Positions 50,025-56,974 of a stretch of 64,000 nt of DNA are shown in pieces. The notes beneath the pieces were generated by a model, which was not told the DNA's origin, made no database searches, and worked only from the letters and a program-made list of their open reading frames with translations. The position numbers and the translations under genes were made by a program. Origin of the DNA: G963678095 sp963678095 (lineage in GTDB: Bacteria; Bacillota; Negativicutes; Selenomonadales; Selenomonadaceae); contig OY782746.1 in the NCBI GenBank assembly GCA_963678095.2, positions 186,001 through 250,000 on the forward strand. Reading direction: 5' to 3'. Within the stretch, counting starts at the first letter, position 1. Each line of letters opens with the position of its first letter.

Positions 50025-50331
50025 ATAGATGAGGTTATTCGCCGATGCCCGCCATGGCATCAAAACCTTTCCGGAGGCAGTCCGAATGACTTCCTCTAAC
50101 GAACTATCCGCAGGTAAAGCTGCTGTCACATCTTCAATAGGCACGATGTCTATACGCTGGTGACGATAGTTCTACAGTTACAGCGTGTGATTTTGTTGAG
50201 ATAGACTATGTTGACCATTTGGATCACTTCTTTGGTGTTTCGAATAGCCGGGTGGTTTTAAACCAAAATCACGAAGATCATGCTGGACAGCCTGACCTTG
50301 AAGTCCTATTCCAGGTCAGGCTATTTTTTTG
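50025..50331 (+). ncRNA. Structured ncRNA of unknown family, copy C
   Basis: It begins ATAGATGAGGTTATTC, then a hairpin GATGCC/GGCATC, ACCTTTC, and a second hairpin GAGGCAGTC/GACTTCCTC (one mismatch). The central stem pairs GAACTATC (50101-50108) with GATAGTTC (50165-50172), and is followed by ACAGTTACAGCG (50174-50185) and GATTTTGTTG. The loop shares TCACATC with copy A. A strong terminator with AGCCTGACCT/AGGTCAGGCT (50289-50322) and a U run ends it. No plus-strand gene follows, so this copy at least is a free RNA. It faces cspA. Confidence 0.75.
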
Positions 50332-50333
50332 CA

Positions 50334-50378
50334 CAAAAAAGCCACCGTTGAATACATGTATTCGACGGTGGCTTTTTA
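50334..50378. terminator. Terminator of the cspA-like gene
   Basis: AAAGCCACCGTCGAATACAT and its complement form a 19-base perfect or near-perfect stem with A and T runs on both sides. It follows the minus-strand cspA gene and lies directly beside the terminator of ncRNA copy C. Confidence 0.88.
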
Positions 50379-50384
50379 AAGAGA

Positions 50385-50597
50385 TTATAACGCCTGAACG
50401 TTAGCTGCTCTTAATTTGCTGGAATTTTTCGGATCTGCTTCGATATCGAAAGTAACTTCCTGGCCTTCGTTAAGAGTTTTGAAACCTTCGGAAACGATTG
50501 CCGAGAAATGTACGAACAAATCTTCGCCACCTTCTGCATTTGTGATGAAGCCGAAGCCTTTGTCTGCGTTAAACCATTTTACTGTACCTTTATTCAT
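50385..50597 (-). CDS. Cold-shock protein (CspA family)
   Basis: A 70-residue single cold-shock domain RNA chaperone. RNP1 is KGFGFIT and RNP2 is LFVHFSAI; both intact. AGGAGG is correctly placed before the ATG. A long untranslated leader with a 15-base-pair hairpin separates it from its promoter (50727-50755), suggesting post-transcriptional control. Confidence 0.95.
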   Translation of the reverse strand: MNKGTVKWFNADKGFGFITNAEGGEDLFVHFSAIVSEGFKTLNEGQEVTFDIEADPKNSSKLRAANVQAL

Positions 50598-50755
50598 GTT
50601 AGGTACCTCCTAATTAGTATTATATCTTTAGTACGAAATAAAAAATCACATATTTTTGTAAACCATCGCGTAAACAATAACTTACAAAAATATGTGAGTT
50701 CAATTGGTACATCTGAATACTTGTTTATAGTATCATGAAAAACTTATTTTGTCAA
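50598..50755 (-). promoter_or_regulatory. cspA promoter and hairpin leader
   Basis: On the minus strand TTGACA (50750-50755), 17 bases, TACTAT (50727-50732); transcription should start near 50720, leaving about 120 leader bases. Perfect 15-base arms CACATATTTTTGTAA / TTACAAAAATATGTG (50647-50661, 50682-50696) enclose a 20-base loop. This is typical in position for a cold-shock mRNA thermosensor, but the sequence match to a known one was not checked. Confidence 0.65.
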
Positions 50756-50769
50756 CTAATGCTGATTTT

Positions 50770-50807
50770 ATTTTATTTTGCCGGCAACTTTACAGCTGCC
50801 GGCAAAA
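50770..50807 (-). terminator. Intrinsic terminator after the HTH gene
   Basis: TTTTGCCGGCAGC and its partner TTGCCGGCAAAA flank a short loop, with an AT-rich run after it on the minus strand. Confidence 0.78.
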
Positions 50808-50845
50808 TACATATCCAACCAAAGCGAGTCCTTCCTTATTCGGGA

Positions 50846-51379
50846 TTAACCTCTTAGCGTCAACTGGCGAAGGCCACATTCAGCAAAAACGGCATTTACC
50901 TTAGCCGGGTCAATCTGCTGTTCAAGACAACGCAAAATAACGTAATCGCGTTTAATGTATTCACTAAGACCATAGCCAAGATAACTGAGCAATGACCGTG
51001 TCTGTTCCGGTTCTAGTCCCATTGCCAAAGCAAGAGCTATAACCGCATCGCGCTCTGGACTGCGCCGACCAGACTGAATCTTGTAAAAAATACTCTCTGA
51101 CAACAAGGCCCGGCTGCACAAAGCCCGCTTTGTGCCTTTCCATTCCTGCCGGATCAGCCCAGTCAAAGTAGAAACAAAGCCTTCATCACCCTCCGAATCC
51201 CCACTGCCATCCGGCATTTCAGTTGCTATATTTTCTTCCCAGACACCCTCAGGTTCCGCCTGACAGGCATCTGCCAAATCACGTTCATCATCTGCCCAAA
51301 AAGCACGCTGGCTAAGCTCTGTAAAAAAGCCTCCCGGCCAGGCAGCTTCTGCTTCATACCCGCTATTTTCTTTCTTCAA
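50846..51379 (-). CDS. Hypothetical protein with C-terminal XRE-like helix-turn-helix
   Basis: About 177 residues. The acidic first 80 residues look disordered. The second half resembles an XRE-type HTH (RALLSESIFYKIQSGRRSPERDAVIALALAMGLEPEQTRSLLSYLGY) joined to a short helical tail. The role may be DNA-binding or regulatory; not proven. A TTG start at 51379 is six bases after GAGGTG, while GTG 51388 lies within the SD. It is the gene after the DNA-glycosylase homologue on the same strand. Confidence 0.65.
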   Translation of the reverse strand: MKKENSGYEAEAAWPGGFFTELSQRAFWADDERDLADACQAEPEGVWEENIATEMPDGSGDSEGDEGFVSTLTGLIRQEWKGTKRALCSRALLSESIFYKIQSGRRSPERDAVIALALAMGLEPEQTRSLLSYLGYGLSEYIKRDYVILRCLEQQIDPAKVNAVFAECGLRQLTLRG

Positions 51380-51412
51380 ATCAGCCACCTCTAGTCTCTT
51401 TAAATATGTTCT

Positions 51413-51808
51413 TCAGCCAATGACATCGCCCCGACGCAGCAGCTCCGGCATAACACGAATTCCTTTACTCTCGAGGTTTTCCAGACATTCGTACAGATAT
51501 GCCTCATCATGCTCAGCATACGGAGATTGTATAGCCAGCCTGGCGATATCCGTCCAAGGCAAACAATGCAGCCCACGATAAAAAGGATCTTCCCACTTCG
51601 TCTCGTAACGATAGCCACGGCGGCACATCTCCGCCAAAATCATTTTGTGATAAAGCCATAAATTCCAGGGACTGTGCCGAAACACATAATCCACCGTCGC
51701 ATGTTTGCGGCCCCAGCCGTTGCCGCGAAGCGCACAACATTCCCGGTGTTGCCCCAGCAGCTGCTGTCGCGGCAATACCGGAATCAACTTGTAATGCCAA
51801 AGACGCAC
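51413..51808 (-). CDS. Pyrimidine dimer DNA glycosylase-type protein (Pyr_excise family)
   Basis: 131 residues of the T4 endonuclease V-like group, starting RLWHYKLIPVLPRQQLLGQHRECCALRGNGWG, then DYVFRHSPWNLWLYHKMILAEM. These segments match the short bacterial family related to Pyr_excise. A GTG start at 51808 with GAGAAGG upstream is preferred over an ATG at 51862 with no SD. It may repair UV-damaged DNA, but activity is inferred only. Confidence 0.75.
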   Translation of the reverse strand: MRLWHYKLIPVLPRQQLLGQHRECCALRGNGWGRKHATVDYVFRHSPWNLWLYHKMILAEMCRRGYRYETKWEDPFYRGLHCLPWTDIARLAIQSPYAEHDEAYLYECLENLESKGIRVMPELLRRGDVIG

Positions 51809-51963
51809 CGGATCGCCTTCTCTCCTTTGAATCAAACGAATGTAGTATACTAGCCGACACACCTGTTATAGATAAAGAATTCGCCGCTGTAAAGTATATT
51901 CCTTCCGTACCAATTCAGCCTTTTTTCCTAAATCACCAGAAAACCTTTCCGTCAACCACAAAT

Positions 51964-52008
51964 AAAAGCTGCCAGCCAAAGGTGCGCCCCTTCAACTGAC
52001 AGCTTTTT
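51964..52008 (-). terminator. Intrinsic terminator after chemoreceptor gene
   Basis: AAAAGCTGTCAGTTGAAGGGG and its partner GCTGGCAGCTTTT make a stem with an internal mismatch, closing the minus-strand chemoreceptor transcript. Confidence 0.7.
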
Positions 52009-52102
52009 TCATGATCCAGCCTTCGACAGGGCCTTCCACAACTGCGCTGTACCAAAGTCCTTGCTAAATTTTTACAATCAACAAAAGCAAACTCGCCTCA
52101 TA

Positions 52103-53827
52103 TTACAGATTAAACTCAAGAGCTGCCGCTTCCAATGTTTCTGCCATCTTGGTCAAATTTTCCGTAGAGGCCGCAATTTCTTCCATCGAAGCTGACTGCT
52201 CCTCGCTCGCCGCTGAAACCGTCTGCATATGTGCAGAAGCTTCCTTGCTTATTTCATCAATTTGCTCAACCGACAATACGATTTTCTGACTGCCGCCGGC
52301 AATCTGCTGAATCGTTGCCGATATATTTCGAATCTGCCCCGAAACTTCAAGAATTAATTCCATAATATCCTTGAAGGTCTGACCGGCACCATTTACAATT
52401 TTAGTTCCGCGTTCAACCTCCGCACTACCGGTCTTCATAGCGATAACCGCCCGTCCCGTATCAGCCTGAATGTTATGAATCAGCTCAGCAATCTGTTTAG
52501 CTGCTTCCTGGGACTGTTCGGCCAAACTGCGGACTTCTTCAGCAACAACCGAAAAACCTCGTCCCTGCTCACCGGCCCGGGCAGCCTCAATCGCCGCATT
52601 CAGGGCTAATAAATTCGTCTGGCCGGCAATTCCGGAAATCGTATCGACAATGCGGCCAATCTCATCGGATCGCTCCCCCAGTTTTGTCACCAGTTCCGCC
52701 GACTCAGTTACCGTTGTTTCAATTTTTTCCATCTGTGCCACCGCCTGATCCACAGCACCTTCGCCATTTTGCGCGGCCGTTGCCGTCTTATCCGTCATTT
52801 CCGTCACAGCTTCTGTATCCGCAGCAATTTCTTGAATTCCGGCCGACATCTGTTCCACCGCCTCGGTGGTTTCATCAATTGTACGTACCTGTTTTTCTGC
52901 ACCGGAAGCCAGTTTGGCAAGTTTATCCGCTACACTGGCATTGGCCTGTGCGGACTGCTCCGTACCAGAGGATAACTCCTCTGACGATGCCGTCAGTTCC
53001 TTGGAAGACTCCGCTATATGCTCTACCAGGCGCCGCAAATGGGCAATTGTACCGTTCAGTGCATTCCCTAATTTTCCGATTTCATCTGTCGCAGTGACCT
53101 TCACCTGTTGCGTCAGATCTCCATCAGCCGCCCCCTGCAGGGTTTTGACTACACTTTCCAGTCGTGCAACAATCAGACTGGCAAACTTCCAGCCAAAAGC
53201 CAGCACCAGTAAAAGCAGTAGCAGTGTCACCCCTGTGATCAGCATCGCTGCTGTCTGCGCATACGCCTTGCCCTGCGCCGCTTTATCCTCAGCCTGTCTG
53301 CTGCTGGCAGCTGCCAACTTGTTTAAAGTCTCATTGGCCTTGTCCAGATGGGGCACTACCGCTTGCGTGTAATACGCATAGGCCTCCGGGCGTTTGCCCT
53401 CGGCTACCAGCGCCAGCACCTTTTTTCGTCCCTCTTCATACTGTCCCAGTTCCCGGGTCAAATCCTGTACAACCTCTTGCTGTTGTCCGGCAGTGCCGGT
53501 CTTTTGAAATGAATCCAGCTGCTGAGCGGCATTTTTACTAAATGTTTCGACCTCAGCCTGAAGTTTTTGTTCACGTTCCTTACCCGTTCCTTCATGGAGC
53601 AGTTCTAAAACCGTTGCTTCTCCCGCACGATTTTGGACCCGTGCTTCATTTAACCACTGCACTGGCAAAAGCTGATTTTCATACATATCATCCAGATAAA
53701 CACTCAGATTATGTGAAACATAAAAACCAACCACCCCTACACAGACCATAAAAAAACCAATTGCACCAATCATACCGATGATTTTAACTCTCATATTCAA
53801 ATCGTGAAACCACTGCATCCCTTGCAT
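52103..53827 (-). CDS. Methyl-accepting chemotaxis protein (4HB-MCP type)
   Basis: The 574-residue transmembrane chemoreceptor has a membrane segment (about 13-35), an extracytoplasmic four-helix-bundle sensor (about 36-190), a second membrane segment (AAMLITGVTLLLLLLVLAFGW), HAMP (about 215-275) and a signalling domain with the hairpin tip TISGIAGQTNLLALNAAIEAARAGEQGRGFSVVA. AGGAGG precedes the ATG. A cobalamin riboswitch and terminator lie upstream on the same strand, so vitamin B12 may control it. Confidence 0.92.
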   Translation of the reverse strand: MQGMQWFHDLNMRVKIIGMIGAIGFFMVCVGVVGFYVSHNLSVYLDDMYENQLLPVQWLNEARVQNRAGEATVLELLHEGTGKEREQKLQAEVETFSKNAAQQLDSFQKTGTAGQQQEVVQDLTRELGQYEEGRKKVLALVAEGKRPEAYAYYTQAVVPHLDKANETLNKLAAASSRQAEDKAAQGKAYAQTAAMLITGVTLLLLLLVLAFGWKFASLIVARLESVVKTLQGAADGDLTQQVKVTATDEIGKLGNALNGTIAHLRRLVEHIAESSKELTASSEELSSGTEQSAQANASVADKLAKLASGAEKQVRTIDETTEAVEQMSAGIQEIAADTEAVTEMTDKTATAAQNGEGAVDQAVAQMEKIETTVTESAELVTKLGERSDEIGRIVDTISGIAGQTNLLALNAAIEAARAGEQGRGFSVVAEEVRSLAEQSQEAAKQIAELIHNIQADTGRAVIAMKTGSAEVERGTKIVNGAGQTFKDIMELILEVSGQIRNISATIQQIAGGSQKIVLSVEQIDEISKEASAHMQTVSAASEEQSASMEEIAASTENLTKMAETLEAAALEFNL

Positions 53828-53983
53828 ATATGTACCTCCTAAAAATCATTACATGTCCGCTTGGCAGGCCTTATCCATATACCCAGCTCTTGTTACGTCA
53901 TATGGGAAGATTCTATGCATCTGCTGGTTCATAGAAATATGGTCAGTCTTATCGCTGTTGCATGCAATTATGCTGCTATTATG

Positions 53984-54029
53984 TAAAAAACAAAAGATGA
54001 GCCCTCCTACACCAAGAAAAGGCTCATCT
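53984..54029 (-). terminator. Terminator between cobalamin riboswitch and chemoreceptor
   Basis: AGATGAGCC and GGCTCATCT arms flank a 17-base loop, with a T-rich run of ten bases after. It is 45 bases below the riboswitch core and may be its expression platform. The chemoreceptor starts about 160 bases further on. Confidence 0.8.
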
Positions 54030-54089
54030 GCCAATATATATAATGAACATAATCCCCTCCCCATCGCTCGCAGGTCTAACAGTGATTGT

Positions 54090-54247
54090 CGATCAGGCAG
54101 TTCTCCTGGCTTCAGTTCATCACAGCTTTAAGCCTTCCCAAAATATTTTTCAGTGGCATAATTCAAAAGCTGCTTCCTGCTACAGTGGCGGGACCGCGTT
54201 GGCATTACACCAATCTTCCCTATTAAGTCCCTGCGGACACCTGATTC
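54090..54247 (-). ncRNA. Cobalamin (B12) riboswitch
   Basis: The minus strand has the conserved B12-riboswitch elements: AATCAGG paired with CCTGATC (P1), GGTGTCC, AATAGGGAAG, TTGGTG, the CCAACGCGGTCCCGCCACTGTA segment, and the B12-box GAAGCCAGGAGAACTGCC. It is followed by a terminator and then the chemoreceptor gene. All core elements are intact. Confidence 0.93.
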
Positions 54248-54349
54248 TTCCATATGGAATTGTTCCCAACCAAAGTTTTTCTTATACTAGCACCAAATAC
54301 CTATATTGTCAACAATTTACATTTAGTAGACAAAATGCAACCCTTCAAC

Positions 54350-54383
54350 TAAAAAACCCTCAAAGCAGTCTGCTTTGAGGGTT
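54350..54383 (-). terminator. Intrinsic terminator after the flavoprotein gene
   Basis: CCCTCAAAGCAG / CTGCTTTGAGGG (perfect) with six Ts on the minus strand. Confidence 0.88.
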
Positions 54384-54414
54384 TCCGGCTTGCCCCCTGA
54401 AAATCTCAAGATTT

Positions 54415-55044
54415 TCAGCGAATGAAATTTGTGAATATCTTTTTTTCCCGTTCCGGTTCTTCCAGGCTCTGCTTTCCGGCCGCAACAATTTTCATGAGCC
54501 AGGCCATATTGCTTCCCAGCACCCGCATAATCTGCTGACCTTCTTCATCCTGCAAGGCTTCCCCTGGAGCGGTCCCATGAATGACATTCCAGTAATTCGT
54601 CCCCGGCATTATCATTTCTGCATACGTTATATAGTGATTTAACTGATCAAAAGTCGTAACTCCACCTGAGCGCCGCACAGCAACGACTGCGGCTCCGACT
54701 TTGTGACGCAGGAAGCCGGCACTAGCTACATAAAAGGCCCGATCCAAAAAGGACTTCATCGTTCCGGCAATCCCGGCATAGTGAACCGGTGACCCTAAAA
54801 TTATGGCATCGGCCGTTTTCATCTTTTCGATCCATTCATTGACCGGGTCCGTCTCTATCACACAGGCTCCGCCGCCATTTCGCGTACAGCCACCGCAAGC
54901 TGTACATCCGCGGACGACTTTGTTGCCCACATGAACAATTTCCACTTCAATTCCTGCCTGTTCAAGCTGGGCCGCTACAAGTTTTATTGCCTGATAGGTA
55001 TTCCCTTCTTTATGCGGACTGCCATTAAATGCTACTACCTTCAT
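54415..55044 (-). CDS. Flavodoxin-fold NADPH-dependent reductase (iron-sulfur flavoprotein-like)
   Basis: 209 residues of the flavodoxin-fold family: FNGSPHKEGNTYQAI holds the FMN-phosphate loop, followed by CTACGGCTRNGGGACV, a compact cysteine motif as in iron-sulfur flavoproteins, and ILGSPVHYAGIAGTMKSFLDRA. It may bind FMN and a cluster, transferring electrons to an unknown acceptor. It overlaps the nitroreductase end by 20 bases, so translation is coupled. Confidence 0.88.
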   Translation of the reverse strand: MKVVAFNGSPHKEGNTYQAIKLVAAQLEQAGIEVEIVHVGNKVVRGCTACGGCTRNGGGACVIETDPVNEWIEKMKTADAIILGSPVHYAGIAGTMKSFLDRAFYVASAGFLRHKVGAAVVAVRRSGGVTTFDQLNHYITYAEMIMPGTNYWNVIHGTAPGEALQDEEGQQIMRVLGSNMAWLMKIVAAGKQSLEEPEREKKIFTNFIR

Positions 55045-55570
55045 TTAGAAATCCCCTCATCTGCTTCATATTTTTCATAATGAATCCGCGCTTCATCAAA
55101 ACGATCATGTTCCACATTTCCTGTCGAAAATCCAGGGCCAGCAAAGCAAACGGCATAACTCCTTCCGGCAAACCAAACATCGTCTTAATATATGCCATCC
55201 GATCTTCCTCGGGAGCAATCCCTGTCCATACAGCTCCCAGCCCTTCTCCCACGGCCGCCAACAGGATATTCTGGGTAGCTGCTGCCAGATCCTGCTGCCA
55301 ATACTGCGGAAACAGCAGTCCTTCTTTTTTCCCCAACACAAGAATTGCTGCCGCTGCTGTTTTTACCGGGCCTGCATAAGGATGAGCCAAGGAAAGTTTT
55401 TCCAGCCCTTCGCGGTCCTGCACAACGATAAATTCCCACGGACGCTGGTTTGCTGCCGATGGCGCCTGCATTGCCGCCCGCAAAAGACGTTCTATAATTC
55501 CCCTCGTCACAGGCTTGTCATCATATTTTCTGATGCTGCGCCGTTTCATTATTGCCTGATATACCTCCAC
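55025..55570 (-). CDS. Nitroreductase family protein
   Basis: 181 residues of FMN-dependent nitroreductase: MEVYQAIMKRRSIRKYDDKPV at the start, AAMQAPSAANQRPWEFIVV, and the GLGAVWTGIAP region. The GTG start at 55570 fits the family's typical beginning; ATG 55549 would cut it. It is transcribed with the downstream flavoprotein and diverges from the HxlR regulator, a frequent pairing for redox stress genes. Confidence 0.93.
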   Translation of the reverse strand: MEVYQAIMKRRSIRKYDDKPVTRGIIERLLRAAMQAPSAANQRPWEFIVVQDREGLEKLSLAHPYAGPVKTAAAAILVLGKKEGLLFPQYWQQDLAAATQNILLAAVGEGLGAVWTGIAPEEDRMAYIKTMFGLPEGVMPFALLALDFRQEMWNMIVLMKRGFIMKNMKQMRGFLNEGSSI

Positions 55571-55725
55571 AATCCTCAGTCCTCCTCGTCATTTAACCGA
55601 CTTCCAGCAAAACAGCTATCGACTAGCTGCTGCCTTGTGCCGTATGATTGTTTTATTTTATTATATGTGCTATTCTTCGAATATAAAAGTATGCACTTTT
55701 TAGGTAGATACTATCTTTTAGGAGA

Positions 55726-56118
55726 GTGATTACTATAAAAACGTCAAAAGATCCCGATCTGGATTGCGCAGTAGCCTATACCCTGTCAATTTTAGGTGGG
55801 AAATGGAAATGGCTGATTCTTTACCTGCTGTTTGAATATGAAACCTTACGCTATGGACAGTTGAAGCAAAAACTTGGCGGCATCACGCATAAAATGCTCA
55901 GTCAGCAGCTCAAGGAACTGCAGCAGTCACAGCTTATCCATCGCAAGGAATATGCACAGATACCACCAAAAGTAGAATACTCTTTGTCAGAGAAAGGAAC
56001 TACCCTGCTGCCCCTATTGAAACTGATGTGCCAGTGGGGGGAAGTGCATCGTCCTGGCAGCGAAAAACTCGTCTATCTCGATCATCAGCGAGGAAAAACC
56101 GGTTCCCTTCACAATTAA
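55726..56118 (+). CDS. HxlR-family transcriptional regulator
   Basis: About 130 residues of a winged HTH: AVAYTLSILGGKWKWLILYLL, then ETLRYGQLKQKLGGITHKMLSQQLKEL and EYAQIPPKVEYSLSEKG. HxlR proteins often sense reactive electrophiles or redox stress and regulate a divergent reductase gene, as with the nitroreductase here. No ATG is available near the N-terminus; GTG at 55726 abuts AGGAGA, so the true start could be a rare codon slightly downstream. Confidence 0.9.
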   Translation: MITIKTSKDPDLDCAVAYTLSILGGKWKWLILYLLFEYETLRYGQLKQKLGGITHKMLSQQLKELQQSQLIHRKEYAQIPPKVEYSLSEKGTTLLPLLKLMCQWGEVHRPGSEKLVYLDHQRGKTGSLHN

Positions 56119-56153
56119 AACAAACCCTATATGTTTTCTGCTTATGCGCAAAA

Positions 56154-56891
56154 TCAGGCAACTCCCAGTAGCATAAAGAGTCCCAAAAGCAATACGCCCA
56201 GCAAAATAATCTGTTTAAAAGCACTATAGGATACCTTGGGCAAAAGACGGCTCCCCACCAAAGTCCCCAAAATTGCTGCCACGACAACAACCGTCAATAC
56301 AATACCATGCTGATAGAGATAGCCACTATTTGCATAGGCATATACAGGAATTCTCGTCACATCGATAATAACCGCAATCAGTGCCGCTGAAACAATCAGT
56401 TCCTGTTTTTGAAGTCCGTACCCCAGCAGATATAAAGAGCGGATTGCCCCCTGGTTGCCGATCAGCCCACCGACCAGCCCGGATAAAAATCCTCCGATTG
56501 TGTCAAAGCGACGCGGCAAAGAAAACTTGATCTTCCCCGGCAGCAACGACAGCAGCGCATAGAAAACCAAGAACAACCCTACTGCCGGTTTAAGCAGGTT
56601 GCTGTCAATATATATTTGGGAAAACGAACCGATAAAGGCTCCCAGCAAACTGACAAACCCAAAGCGGCGAATAATCTGCCAATTGATGTCCTGCCGATAG
56701 AGCAAAAGGCGCACGATATTATTAAAAAAATGTACAATTGCCGCTAAAAAAATGGCCGCTTTTATATCAAAAAATAGTGCCATAACCGGCATCATGATAG
56801 TACCGACACCAAAGCCAGTAAATAGCGTGATCACAGATGTAAGCAACGTAACAAGCACCAGACCCATATATTGAAAAAACATGCTATCCAT
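56154..56891 (-). CDS. TauE/SafE-family anion exporter
   Basis: Polytopic membrane protein of about 245 residues with the family's seven or eight segments. The first half-repeat contains FTGFGVGTIMMPVMALFFDIKAA and the second GFLSGLVGGLIGNQGAIRSLYLL. Substrate (sulfite, sulfoacetate or another organic anion) is unknown. ATG 56891 has GAGGTG seven bases upstream. It converges with HxlR. Confidence 0.88.
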   Translation of the reverse strand: MDSMFFQYMGLVLVTLLTSVITLFTGFGVGTIMMPVMALFFDIKAAIFLAAIVHFFNNIVRLLLYRQDINWQIIRRFGFVSLLGAFIGSFSQIYIDSNLLKPAVGLFLVFYALLSLLPGKIKFSLPRRFDTIGGFLSGLVGGLIGNQGAIRSLYLLGYGLQKQELIVSAALIAVIIDVTRIPVYAYANSGYLYQHGIVLTVVVVAAILGTLVGSRLLPKVSYSAFKQIILLGVLLLGLFMLLGVA

Positions 56892-56929
56892 ATGCCGCAC
56901 CTCTTAACTTTAACTATTTACTTGTAAAA

Positions 56930-56970
56930 AAACAGCTTCTAACCCCGGACAAGACGGTTGGAAGCTGTTT
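56930..56970 (-). terminator. Intrinsic terminator after H-NOX chemoreceptor
   Basis: AAACAGCTTCCAACC and GGTTAGAAGCTGTTT form a stem with a 12-base loop and run of Ts on the minus strand. Confidence 0.88.
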
Positions 56971-56974
56971 TTTA

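Noticed and set aside
50025..50331. ncRNA copy C as part of the cspA 5' leader
   Set aside because: cspA is on the opposite strand and its own promoter is at 50727-50755; copy C ends by its terminator before the cspA terminator.
53849..54064. 71-codon open frame between cobalamin riboswitch and chemoreceptor
   Set aside because: It runs through the terminator hairpin and has no family resemblance, and its start overlaps the end of the riboswitch region.
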